This document shows positions 26,109-33,412 of a DNA stretch of 64,000 bases, piece by piece. Source of the stretch: UBA6168 sp964508135 (GTDB lineage: Bacteria > Bacteroidota > Bacteroidia > Chitinophagales > Saprospiraceae); the NCBI GenBank assembly GCA_964508135.1, contig CAZDSU010000015.1:1-64000 (forward strand). Reading direction: 5' to 3'. Within the stretch, counting starts at the first letter, position 1; the number at the start of each line of letters is the position of its first letter. A program made the translations under genes and the position numbers. The notes under the pieces are model-generated. The model was not told where the DNA came from, did not search any database, and worked only from the letters and a program-made list of their open reading frames with translations.

Positions 26109-27410
26109 TCACCATTTCTTTTTCTTCTTCCCACCCTTCCCCGACGTCAGCGCCAGCATTTTCCGATGAATCAGCTTTTTAAGCCCGGTGCTCGGCGCTT
26201 TTTGCTGCGCAATTTGGTAGTAGCGGGCACATTCCCTCAGGTTCTTCGCTTGTCGGTAAAAATCGCCCATGAGGGCATTCGTGAGCCAGTCTTCGGGCAG
26301 GTGGTCGGCGAAGGTGGGCACGGTGTACAGGTGTTGGATGGCTATTTCCGGCTGGTGGTTTTTGGCCAGTGCGTAAGCGTAGCAGAGGTGGTTGTGGTAG
26401 GTGGGCCTTTCGTCCAGCAGCATTTGCAGGAATTCCAGTATCCGTTCCCAATTGGTGAAGCGGGGGTGCGGCGCCAGCGTATGCTCCATCAGCACACGGG
26501 CCAGCAGGTGGTACTCATCGGTTTGGTAGGGGTCGCCAGCCTTTTCGAAGTAGGCCACGCCCCGGTCAATGAGCTGTGGATTCCATTTCGCCCGGTTCTT
26601 TTCATCCAAGAACACGAACGAGGGTGGCCTGCCCCGCCGTGGGTCGAAACGAGCGGCAAACAAGCACAGCGATGACATCAGCGCATAGGTCGAGGGCAGT
26701 TCCGTCGCCGAATGTGCCAGCAGCAGGCAACCCATCTGAAAAGCCGTGTCGCAGAACGACCGCCGAGCAAAAATGGTTAGTTCGCTATGTTCGTACCCCT
26801 CCATGAACAGCGCCCAGATGGTTTCCTGTACCGCCGAAAGCCGTGGCGGGAACTGCCCCGGCGATGGCACGCCGCTCTGCACCCCATGCTGCAGGAGCAC
26901 CGGGGCGGTATCGAGTTCTTTCAGCAGCGCCAGGTCAGCTGAGTGCCGAAAGTGTTGGATGTCTTTTTCGGAGAAAGTAAAGTTGGCTTTGAGCAACAAG
27001 GCCATGCGCAGCCGCAGTGGCAGCGACGGGTGGCAGCAGGCGAAAAGCAGTGCCAGTCGGTTGTCCTCCAATGTTTTTTCCCCAAAAATGCCTTGGAAAA
27101 TATCCTCCAACGGCTTGCCCGTCTCCACGGCGAAGTTCACTTCCCTCGACAGGCGACCCGTCAGGTTTTGCAGGCGTACAGCCTCCAGCGTTTTTTGCTG
27201 CGCAATGGCCAACAGGAAGTTCATCGGGTTGGAGGGGATGCGGAACCAGGGCTGCTTCGCCGCTTCCTCGAAGGTAGCGGTCACCAGCTCCAGCGCCAGC
27301 CCAAGCCGGTGAAGACCAACTATGCGGATGAGCGCAGCCAGCAGTTGCCGGGCTTCGTGCTGGCCCGTGAGGTAGGACAGCGCAGTGAAGGAAAGGTGCT
27401 GCTTTTTCAA
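26109..27410 (-). CDS. Sigma-70-like protein of the COG4941 / DUF6596 type, divergent
   Basis: 433 residues. The layout follows the long ECF-like group with a C-terminal TPR part: a region 2-like segment (ALELVTATFEEAAKQPWFRIPSNPMNFLLAIAQQKTLEAVR), then DNRLALLFACCHPSLPLRLRMALLLKANFTFSEKDI, the DUF6596-like VQETIWALFMEGYEHS, and TPR-like helices in YEKAGDP..., AYALAKNHQPEIAIQHLYTV and GDFYRQAKNLRECARYYQIAQQ. Compared with the usual family, region 2 basic residues and the region 4 helix-turn-helix are poorly kept, so promoter binding is doubtful. It ends in a lysine-rich tail. No anti-sigma or YCII-domain partner is adjacent. Confidence 0.72.
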   Translation of the reverse strand: MKKQHLSFTALSYLTGQHEARQLLAALIRIVGLHRLGLALELVTATFEEAAKQPWFRIPSNPMNFLLAIAQQKTLEAVRLQNLTGRLSREVNFAVETGKPLEDIFQGIFGEKTLEDNRLALLFACCHPSLPLRLRMALLLKANFTFSEKDIQHFRHSADLALLKELDTAPVLLQHGVQSGVPSPGQFPPRLSAVQETIWALFMEGYEHSELTIFARRSFCDTAFQMGCLLLAHSATELPSTYALMSSLCLFAARFDPRRGRPPSFVFLDEKNRAKWNPQLIDRGVAYFEKAGDPYQTDEYHLLARVLMEHTLAPHPRFTNWERILEFLQMLLDERPTYHNHLCYAYALAKNHQPEIAIQHLYTVPTFADHLPEDWLTNALMGDFYRQAKNLRECARYYQIAQQKAPSTGLKKLIHRKMLALTSGKGGKKKKKW

Positions 27411-27560
27411 GAAGTGGTAGTATTGAGGTAACAGCTAAATGCGGTTTGGCTAGACGAAAGTAGGGAAATTAAAATTCAGTCACAACCACCATTCGAAAGG
27501 CATGAAAGGCCGCCTGCCGTAGCCGATACTTGCGCACAGCAGGCGACCCTATCCTCCTAT

Positions 27561-27693
27561 CATTTCGTCTCCGACTAAAGCAAGCCGAATGCCGAACACA
27601 CGCCTGTCAGGAACAGGCTGATACCCGGTTCAAGTTTGAAGACTATGAACCAGCCTTTACATTAATTTTTTGGAAGACCTTGTGCCGACAGGT
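27561..27693. repeat. 130-bp direct repeat, copy A
   Basis: Matches 28324-28451 along its whole length with scattered changes. It contains two small hairpins (GCCTGT/ACAGGC and GGTTCA/TGAACC). Copies A and B flank the SnoaL-like gene. Confidence 0.75.
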
Positions 27694-27705
27694 CTATTAT
27701 CGTAC

Positions 27706-28188
27706 TCAGCGTTCGACAATTTTCCAGTAGGAATCTTTTCGGATGACTTTCCCGTCCCGAAACTCCCAAAGGTCACAACCCCGCACTTTTACGCCAACCC
27801 CTGAAGTCGTTGTTCCGGTCAGCGTCCATTCCGATACGCCTTTATCACCCGACACCCAATGAAGGTCTTCGCCGTAGTGAACATCCGGAATACCTTTGAA
27901 ACGACCCGCCAGCGCCTCTCGTACCTGTGCTTTACCCATGAAACGCTGTCCCCAAGGTTCAGGGCCTCTTGGAAAATCAAAAGAACAATCTTCGGAAAAA
28001 AATTCCATGATAGCATCAAGGTCATGCCGATTGAATGCTCCAAGGATTTCCTTTAAAGTTTCGACCGTGACCGTCGTTTCTTGAACCTTGGTTTGCGTCT
28101 TCATTGTCTTATTAGTCGTTTTGCAGTTAGAACCAACCAGCCCTAAAAGACAAGTCGATGATATTATGATGAATGTTCGGAATTGCAT
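27706..28188 (-). CDS. SnoaL/NTF2-like exported protein
   Basis: 160 residues. The N-terminus MQFRTFIIISSTCLLGLVGSNC reads as a lipoprotein signal (GSNC). The rest is an NTF2-like fold of the SnoaL type: LKEILGAFNRHDLDAIMEFFSEDCSFDFPRG, GKAQVREALAGRFKGIPDVHYGED, then a strand region with GTTTSGVGVKVRGCDLWEFRDGKVIRKDSYWK. Such proteins are polyketide-cyclase-like isomerases or binding proteins; no substrate can be inferred. It lies between two 130-bp direct repeats. Confidence 0.82.
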   Translation of the reverse strand: MQFRTFIIISSTCLLGLVGSNCKTTNKTMKTQTKVQETTVTVETLKEILGAFNRHDLDAIMEFFSEDCSFDFPRGPEPWGQRFMGKAQVREALAGRFKGIPDVHYGEDLHWVSGDKGVSEWTLTGTTTSGVGVKVRGCDLWEFRDGKVIRKDSYWKIVER

Positions 28189-28323
28189 GTTCGGCTTTGT
28201 TTGTTCGATTGCGTTGAATTATGCAACGCTGTAAGATTTGACAAATTTATAAAATTTGTCAAATCTCAAACCCGACCTTGTCTATCTCCCGCTGGAACAA
28301 GTCGTGAGACTTGTTCCTCATAC

Positions 28324-28451
28324 CATTTAGTCTCCGACGAAAGCAAGCCGAATACCGAACACACGCCTGTCAGAAACAGGCTGATACCAGGTTCAAGTTT
28401 GAAGACATTGAACCAGCGTTCCCGTTAATTATTAGGAAGACTTTGCGCCAG
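28324..28451. repeat. 130-bp direct repeat, copy B
   Basis: Second copy of the repeat at 27561-27693, same orientation, 763 nt further on. The internal hairpin GGTTCAA/TTGAACC is better preserved here. Confidence 0.75.
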
Positions 28452-28580
28452 TGGGGTGGAGGTGTGCTGTTTAGCCCGTTAGTACCGCATCTTCCATTCC
28501 CAATTGCTTGCCCTTTGAAAAACGGGACGCTTGCAACGAGCAGTGCGGTGTTTCAATTTACAGAGCCTGTGCCAATGGCT

Positions 28581-29039
28581 TCATGCTTCCGGTAAGTGCT
28601 GCAAATCATTCAAATCCTTGTACCTGCCGCTTGCCTTTTTGTTTTTCCTCAAATCTTCCAATGAAAGGTATGGAACTGGTATTCCATCAAAAGTCTCGGT
28701 CAAACGATTGTGGTAGCATTCCTCAAAACTGACCCCATCAATGGTAGTCACCACTTCAATTTTGTAAGGCGGCATCCCCATGCCTATCACCCGTTTTTCC
28801 AACAACAGCACATCCTTCAATTGGTCTGCCTGTGGCAAGCCAAAATCCTTCAATACCTCCACCACTTTTGTTGCATTTTCCGCTGAGGTGAGTATCCAAA
28901 TATCCATATCGCTGGTGTAACGTACATAGCCATGCAGGGCAACTGCGTAACCGCCCACCAGCAGGTAAGCTACTTTATGCTCGTTCAGTAACCGTAAAAA
29001 ATCTTTGAAGTCGGGGGACAGTATTATCATATCCGGCAA
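28581..29039 (-). CDS. Nucleotidyltransferase-fold protein, DUF6036-like (toxin-like)
   Basis: 152 residues with the minimal nucleotidyltransferase core: YLLVGGYAVALHGYVRYTSDMDIWIL (GG followed by DxD) and IEVVTTIDGVSFEECYHNR supplying the third acidic position, then PVPYLSLEDLRKNKKASGRYKDLNDLQHL, a tail common in AbiEii-like and DUF6036 proteins. The start may be 29039 or the second Met at 29030. It overlaps the upstream small gene by about 60 nt, which points to coupled translation of a toxin-antitoxin-like pair. It probably modifies tRNA or nucleotides, as family relatives do, but no target is known. Confidence 0.78.
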   Translation of the reverse strand: MPDMIILSPDFKDFLRLLNEHKVAYLLVGGYAVALHGYVRYTSDMDIWILTSAENATKVVEVLKDFGLPQADQLKDVLLLEKRVIGMGMPPYKIEVVTTIDGVSFEECYHNRLTETFDGIPVPYLSLEDLRKNKKASGRYKDLNDLQHLPEA

Positions 29040-29184
29040 GGCGCATCCGAAGCAGTTCTAGCGCTATCAATCGTTCCTCTGGCGTTTTTGAAAGCCAGAA
29101 GCGGGTCTCTTCCAACGGGTCTTGGTCCAGTGTACCGATGGTAACGATGCTGCGGTCGAGTTTTTGTAAATAATTGCGTTCCAT
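28975..29184 (-). CDS. Small partner of the nucleotidyltransferase
   Basis: 69 residues: MERNYLQKLDRSIVTIGTLD, then EETRFWLSKTPEERLIALELLRMRLAGYD and RLQRFFTVTERA. The helical TPEERLxALELLRxxxxGYD pattern is common in small proteins encoded just before DUF6036-type nucleotidyltransferases. It is the first gene of the pair and overlaps the second by ~60 nt. By position it is the candidate antitoxin; this is an inference. Confidence 0.72.
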   Translation of the reverse strand: MERNYLQKLDRSIVTIGTLDQDPLEETRFWLSKTPEERLIALELLRMRLAGYDNTVPRLQRFFTVTERA

Positions 29185-29235
29185 GTGGCAAAGATAGGCG
29201 TTTTACAAGGGATTTTCAGCCGCCATCCCGTCACG

Positions 29236-29442
29236 CACTTAATTCTACTTTGTTACTTTAGAATATTGAACATATCACTTTGGAAAGTAGGGGGTTTGGG
29301 GGCGGAACGCCCCCAAAGGCTCCCTCCCCCGACGAGCCGCCGAAGGCGGCGAGGAGGGGAAATGGTAGTTTTGATAAAGTTTTGGCGGCGCATCGCCCCA
29401 CTTGGATAGATTTTTTTTAAAGTAACAAAGCAGAATTAAGTG
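29236..29442. mobile_element. 207-bp element with 25-bp terminal inverted repeats
   Basis: The left end CACTTAATTCTACTTTGTTA... (29236-29260) is inverted at 29418-29442 with one mismatch. The inside has GC-rich stems (GGGGGCG/CGCCCCC and GCCGCC/GGCGGC). No open frame. It has the shape of a non-autonomous mobile element; no target duplication could be defined. Confidence 0.65.
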
Positions 29443-29558
29443 GTTGGCGGGATTATGCCACTCCTCCCATTTTTCTTGCCTTTCCACTGTAAAAACGGGA
29501 CGCTCGACACGAAGACAACCTGACGGTATCGCTTGCATTATACTGGCATCCGGTCGGA

Positions 29559-29719
29559 GAGGTTGTTTAAATTCTGGCTTCCGGCGAAAAACCACCCCTT
29601 TTCCGATGATACTTCGTTGAAAAATTGGTCACGTAGCGCCACTATGCTCCCAATTTTCCGCCTTGTCTCATCGAAAAATTGGCTATTTTTCACTCGAAAC
29701 CCAAAATTTAAACAACCTC
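29559..29719. mobile_element. 161-bp miniature inverted-repeat element, copy 2
   Basis: Close relative of the copy at 5824-5984: same length, same ends (GAGGTTGTTTAAA), CACTAT again at offset 81. It lies in intergenic DNA; the flanking trinucleotides (GGA / TGA) do not match, so the target duplication is lost or mutated. Confidence 0.85.
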
Positions 29720-29787
29720 TGAGACCGTAACCAGCGGTGCCGTTTTAATCTGGGAAGGAAGACGCTGCGCCAACGGAGCTTTCCCAA

Positions 29788-30174
29788 TTAAACACGCTCC
29801 ACTACCCGCCTCAGCTTCTCTTGCACCGAGGTCGCCACTTCCCCCAGTGACTCACTGTGAATGGCCTGCATGGACGCCACTGGGTCCACGGCTGACACCT
29901 CTACTGCCCCTGCCGCCGTTTCTCTCACAATGACGTTGCAGGGCAGCATAAGGCCAATCCTTTCCTCTGCTTGCAAGGCTTGGTAGGCCGAAGGCGCATG
30001 GCAGGCGCCCAATATTCTGTAAGGCCGGAAATCCACGCCCAGTTTTTTCTGAAACGTAGCTTTTAGGTCAATATCCGTCAATACCCCAAAGCCCTCTGCT
30101 TGCAGGGCGGCGGTCACGGCCGCAACGGCCGCTTCGAAGTCCATCTGTACAATTTTGCTGAAATGATAGCCCAT
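29788..30174 (-). CDS. DUF302 family protein
   Basis: 128 residues, full length for DUF302. Pattern: MGYHFSKIVQMDFEAAVAAVTAALQAEGFGVLTDIDLKATFQKKLGVDFRPYRILGACHAPSAYQALQAEERIGLMLPCNVIVRE, ending in VDPVASMQAI. The CHAP...IGLMLPCNV segment is the family signature, and the two cysteines may bind metal or a thiol ligand. The start at 30174 was chosen because the conserved domain begins within five residues of it. A TATTTTTG about 15 nt upstream on the - strand fits the -7 element. Confidence 0.88.
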   Translation of the reverse strand: MGYHFSKIVQMDFEAAVAAVTAALQAEGFGVLTDIDLKATFQKKLGVDFRPYRILGACHAPSAYQALQAEERIGLMLPCNVIVRETAAGAVEVSAVDPVASMQAIHSESLGEVATSVQEKLRRVVERV

Positions 30175-30321
30175 GTTTTTTTGGGACAAAAATAACCGTC
30201 CGGCAAGAACAGCTTGGTGATAAATGTTGGATAGGGGCTGTTTTGTAAAAAAAACCTGGGATACTTCGTGCCAGCGGGGATTTCGCCGCTGCGCACCCAC
30301 GAGAGGAAGGTGCAGCATCCA

Positions 30322-30903
30322 CTACTCATTCCACCCCAACCCATGTGCCTCCAAGACTACTATTTCCAAAGGACATTCCTGATGCTTTCCGACATAAGCC
30401 GTGGCGCTTGAATTAACGTAATCAGCTGTATCGAACACGATTCTTGCCTTCACTGGATTTAGATGAATATAATCCAATTTCTGCTTTACAAACTTCAAAG
30501 TAACAAGCTCAACCGGATGGTTGTCTTGAATCCAGACTTGGTGTTTACTGTTATTGGAATTGCGTTCGCCCGCCTTTTCAATGGCCCGCAACAGCCATTC
30601 ACGGCGGCTTTCGGGAATGGTCTTTACGGCCTCTACCAATTTCTTTGAAGTGTATTTTTTGTAGTCCCGAATGATGTCTGATAATGGCTCACCACCTTCC
30701 TTGCTTGACACAATAAGGTGCATGTGACTTGACATGATGACAAAAGCGTGAATCACCAACCCCTTGTTTTCTTGGCAGTACCGTAGGGAATCCAGCAAAA
30801 TGTCGCAGTATTCGGGTCTTGTGAACAGGTCAATCCAGTGGATGACGGTGAAGGTGGCAAAGTAGATGCCCTGTGGGTTCGAGATTTTTAGTACTCGGCT
30901 CAT
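30322..30903 (-). CDS. REP-associated tyrosine transposase (RAYT)
   Basis: 193 residues of the IS200-like Y1 HUH transposase superfamily. Visible: GIYFATFTVIHWIDLFTR at the start, AFVIMSSHMHLIVSSKEG with the metal-binding HMH (HUH motif), then LSDIIRDYKKYTSKKL with the likely nucleophile Tyr, and the C-terminal KQKLDYIHLNPVKARIV typical of RAYTs. RAYTs are single-copy genes that nick REP palindromes. Two large palindromes at 30939-31080 and 31164-31307, directly upstream of this gene, are its probable substrate. The start at 30903 (MSRVLKISNPQG) is preferred to 30957. Confidence 0.9.
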   Translation of the reverse strand: MSRVLKISNPQGIYFATFTVIHWIDLFTRPEYCDILLDSLRYCQENKGLVIHAFVIMSSHMHLIVSSKEGGEPLSDIIRDYKKYTSKKLVEAVKTIPESRREWLLRAIEKAGERNSNNSKHQVWIQDNHPVELVTLKFVKQKLDYIHLNPVKARIVFDTADYVNSSATAYVGKHQECPLEIVVLEAHGLGWNE

Positions 30904-30938
30904 AGTATTGCTTTTAGGCAAAGCTACGCACCCCTTGT

Positions 30939-31080
30939 AGTTCTTGCAAGTTTGCAACTTGCAAGGCTCGGCATTGGCAAATTAGCAGTTAATTCTCCTC
31001 CGAAAATGCTGGCTTTGGTGGAAAAAAAGCCTGCAAAACCGCTCATGTGTAGCCTTGCAAGTTGCAAACTTGCAAGAACT
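30939..31080. repeat. REP palindrome unit 1
   Basis: 30-bp arms at 30939-30968 and 31051-31080 are perfect inverted copies. Each arm contains its own small palindrome (TTGCAAGTT/AACTTGCAA with a 3-nt loop). The unit starts 36 nt upstream of the RAYT start codon. Confidence 0.88.
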
Positions 31081-31163
31081 AAGAGACTTAAATTCTGCTG
31101 AAATCATACTTGCAGCAACTGGGGCATCGGGAAACGGGTTTTAATTCAGTTACCACCCTTTGT

Positions 31164-31307
31164 AGTCCTTGCAAGTTTGCAACTTGCAAGGCTCGGCATT
31201 GGCAAATTAGCTGTCAATTCTCGTCTACAAATGCTGGCCCTGGCGGAAAAAAAAAGCCTGCAAAACTGCTCCTGTGTAGCCTTGCAAGTTGCAAACTTGC
31301 AAGAACT
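31164..31307. repeat. REP palindrome unit 2
   Basis: Second copy in tandem; arms at 31164-31193 and 31278-31307 with one mismatch. The spacer DNA after both units is also alike (GACTTA...CTGCTG...CATACTTG...CAACTGG), so the repeated unit is about 220 bp. Confidence 0.88.
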
Positions 31308-31350
31308 TAAGTGACTTAGATGCTGCTGGAAGCATACTTGAAACAACTGG

Positions 31351-31381
31351 TTGTAAATCTGTAAAATGCCAAGTACTTTTG
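31351..31381 (+). promoter_or_regulatory. Promoter of the interrupted exported-protein gene
   Basis: TTG at 31351-31353 and TACTTTTG at 31374-31381, 20 nt apart, fit the Bacteroidota consensus. The ATG is 50 nt downstream. The -33 triplet directly abuts the REP repeat tail. Confidence 0.6.
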
Positions 31382-31430
31382 CAGAAAAATCGGTGTTTGG
31401 ATAATTTCTATTCACGTCAACTCAAATCAC

Positions 31431-32097
31431 ATGTTTAACTTAAAAATTAATCCTCTTCACTTTTTTCTTTCTTCTTGCTTTATCTTCTTCTTCTCTAACT
31501 CACTTCGTGCTCAGATTTCACGAAATCTGATTTTTCAACCGATGACTATTGATATCCCCTCTTCAACTCCGAGTACTGAACAACTACTTAGAGACTGTTT
31601 TAAAACCCCTTGACGGACATAAAACGCCATCTTTTGGCGTCATACTGTGGCAAATTTTCAAGCGATAAGAACCACTATCCCTTGAAAATCTCCCTTCGTC
31701 TGCCGCTCAAAATCTGACATTTTCTGCCTCGTTAGGGGTTTTAAAACAGTCTCTTAGTATTTATGAAATGAAAAGGGAACAAGCAATCGAAAAGTGTCTG
31801 GTTGAATTTTACAATCAAGTCGTAACGGATGCCAACAATGGAAAAGCAAAAATTCTAAAGCATACAAAACCGAGCAGTTCTTGGATTAAAGATTTAATTT
31901 TAATTCGGTACAATGAATCAGACTATTGGTGTTTAGTTATTATGATTGCAAATGGGAAGTCATATATCTATAAAATGCCTGAAATAATTTATAAGTTATG
32001 GGTTGAATCGGACAGTGTAGGAGAATTTTACAACAATAGCGTAAAAGACTTTGAAAAATTTTCAATTCGCACTCTTTGCGAAGAAAGTTTACATTAA
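31431..32097 (+). pseudogene. Exported hypothetical protein gene interrupted by a 161-bp miniature element
   Basis: The 5' part encodes a signal peptide (ending FFFSNSLRAQ) and ~30 mature residues up to STEQLL; the frame then runs into the element and stops at 31613. The 3' part from 31753 encodes SIYEMKREQAIEKCLVEFYNQVV ... RTLCEESLH. Removing the element and one CTTAG joins the two parts in frame (STEQLL-SIYEMKREQ), giving one protein of about 168 residues. The downstream piece could still be translated from ATG 31768 as 109 residues but would lack export. The family was not recognised; the mature domain (SSSWIKDLILIRYNESDYWCLV) is strand-rich. Confidence 0.85.
31592..31752. mobile_element. 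161-bp miniature inverted-repeat element, copy 3 (divergent type)
   Basis: Ends AGACTGTTTTAAAACCCC and the inverse, flanked by the direct repeat CTTAG (31587-31591 and 31753-31757). The length equals that of copies 1 and 2. ATACTG lies at offset 50, CACTAT at offset 81, and CTTCGTCT at offset 102-109, as in copy 1, although the terminal repeats and the stem around CACTAT (ATTTTCAAG/CTTGAAAAT) have different sequence. Borders are confirmed by the restored reading frame. Confidence 0.88.
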
Positions 32098-32176
32098 AAT
32101 TAACTGATGCCTATTTAGAGATTTGCAACAACAGGGTAAATGCCCTGCCCATTTTGAAAATCAAAGCAAAAGTTCC

Positions 32177-32251
32177 AGCAAGTGTGGAGCGAAGCGGCAC
32201 TTGCGGTTTTGTAGCAGTGGCCCGCAAGTGCCACTTCGTTCAACACTTGCT
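32177..32251. repeat. Long imperfect palindrome
   Basis: 30-nt arms 32177-32206 and 32222-32251 (left arm begins AGCAAGTGTGGAGCGAAG) pair with a few mismatches around a 15-nt loop, in the 3' flank of the interrupted gene. REP-like in shape but unrelated in sequence to the units at 30939 and 31164. Confidence 0.7.
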
Positions 32252-32349
32252 CAAACTACTGCTTTTTTTGCTGTTATTCAGAGACTGCCTGATTGGGATG
32301 AATAAGACTTGCGACAACGGGAACAACTGATTTGACAAATCTTGAAGAT

Positions 32350-32934
32350 TTAATCATCATAGTCTTCATAGTCATCTTCGTCGAACTCTTGATTTCTCAT
32401 TGAATTCTTAATGTTAGGAGCAACATTTTCTATGTAAAAGCCCAAACTTTTATTCAACATTACTAACATGCTTTTTAACAAAAGAGAAAGACCAACTAAT
32501 TTATTGATTTGGTCAGAATGAAAATCACTGATAGAATTGTTAAATGGTGAAACAAATAAATAATTATACAATTTAACTGGCATCGAATCACGTCCCATTT
32601 CTACGTCAATTGTGTATTCGTAAAAATCAAGTCCTTTATACCTAGCAAAAATTTCAATATCATCATTAAAATCAACAAATAATTTAAATTCATTAAGCAT
32701 GTTGTTGACTTTTGCCGAATAGAGAAATTGAATATCCCCCCATAAAATGATATCATCCTCATTAACTTTTTCAATTAAATAATGTTGATTAAATATAAAC
32801 AACATTTCACTACCCCACATTGGTAGCGTTTTGCCTACATAAGTTTGGCAATTATCTGTAAAAAATGATACACCATCTAACGCAATGCTGATTAAAAGTG
32901 CCGAAGCCTCATCTTTATCTAATTCCATGTTCAT
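32350..32934 (-). CDS. Hypothetical protein, AT-rich orphan
   Basis: 194 residues, not recognised. Acidic overall, ending in an Asp/Glu/Tyr run (FDEDDYEDYDD). No signal peptide or clear membrane helix; a helical stretch QINKLVGLSLLLKSMLVMLNKSLGFY lies near the C-terminus. Codons are AT-ending, unlike the housekeeping genes. With the gene upstream (32999-33385) it may form a two-gene unit; the gap is 64 nt. Immunity proteins of polymorphic toxins often look like this, but there is no direct evidence. Confidence 0.7.
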   Translation of the reverse strand: MNMELDKDEASALLISIALDGVSFFTDNCQTYVGKTLPMWGSEMLFIFNQHYLIEKVNEDDIILWGDIQFLYSAKVNNMLNEFKLFVDFNDDIEIFARYKGLDFYEYTIDVEMGRDSMPVKLYNYLFVSPFNNSISDFHSDQINKLVGLSLLLKSMLVMLNKSLGFYIENVAPNIKNSMRNQEFDEDDYEDYDD

Positions 32935-32998
32935 AATATTATTATTAATTCATCAACTAAATAATTAATTTAAACTATTTTCATTTGATTACGTAAAC

Positions 32999-33385
32999 TT
33001 AAATAGCCGCATACTTCATTCCATCAATAAAGTATATTTCATCTTCTTTAATTAAGCTTTCATAATCCAGTTGTACAACAGGTGATTTGTAAAATTTCAA
33101 TGAATTAATTACATCTTTGAAATTACCCCAATAGTCTTCTATTGCAACATCGGAGTTTAAATGGCGTTTCCAATGCAAAACCATGTCACCAACTTCAGTT
33201 TTTTCAATTGAAAAATCAAGAAAAAAACGAGCATTTCGTTTAACCCCTGATTTATCCTCAAGAATCAAGTCATAGTGTAATATTTGTCTAAACATATTAG
33301 ACGATTTTACACCAACCACTTTTAATGGTTCTTCCTGTAAATTTTTAACCTCAGCTAATATTCCATTTTCAAATTTGACTTTCAT
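32999..33385 (-). CDS. Hypothetical protein, AT-rich orphan
   Basis: 128 residues, not recognised. Strand-rich N-terminus (MKVKFENGILAEVKNLQEEPLKVVGVKS) and a mixed C-terminal half ending YFIDGMKYAAI; no signal peptide or membrane helix. AT-rich codons match its downstream neighbour at 32350-32934 and contrast with the GC-rich methyltransferase next door, suggesting a shared foreign origin. Confidence 0.7.
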   Translation of the reverse strand: MKVKFENGILAEVKNLQEEPLKVVGVKSSNMFRQILHYDLILEDKSGVKRNARFFLDFSIEKTEVGDMVLHWKRHLNSDVAIEDYWGNFKDVINSLKFYKSPVVQLDYESLIKEDEIYFIDGMKYAAI

Positions 33386-33412
33386 AGTTTCATTAATTTT
33401 ATTTTGATAATT

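Noticed and set aside
31110..31415. Short open frames in the REP region
   Set aside because: They are translations of the palindromic repeats on both strands.
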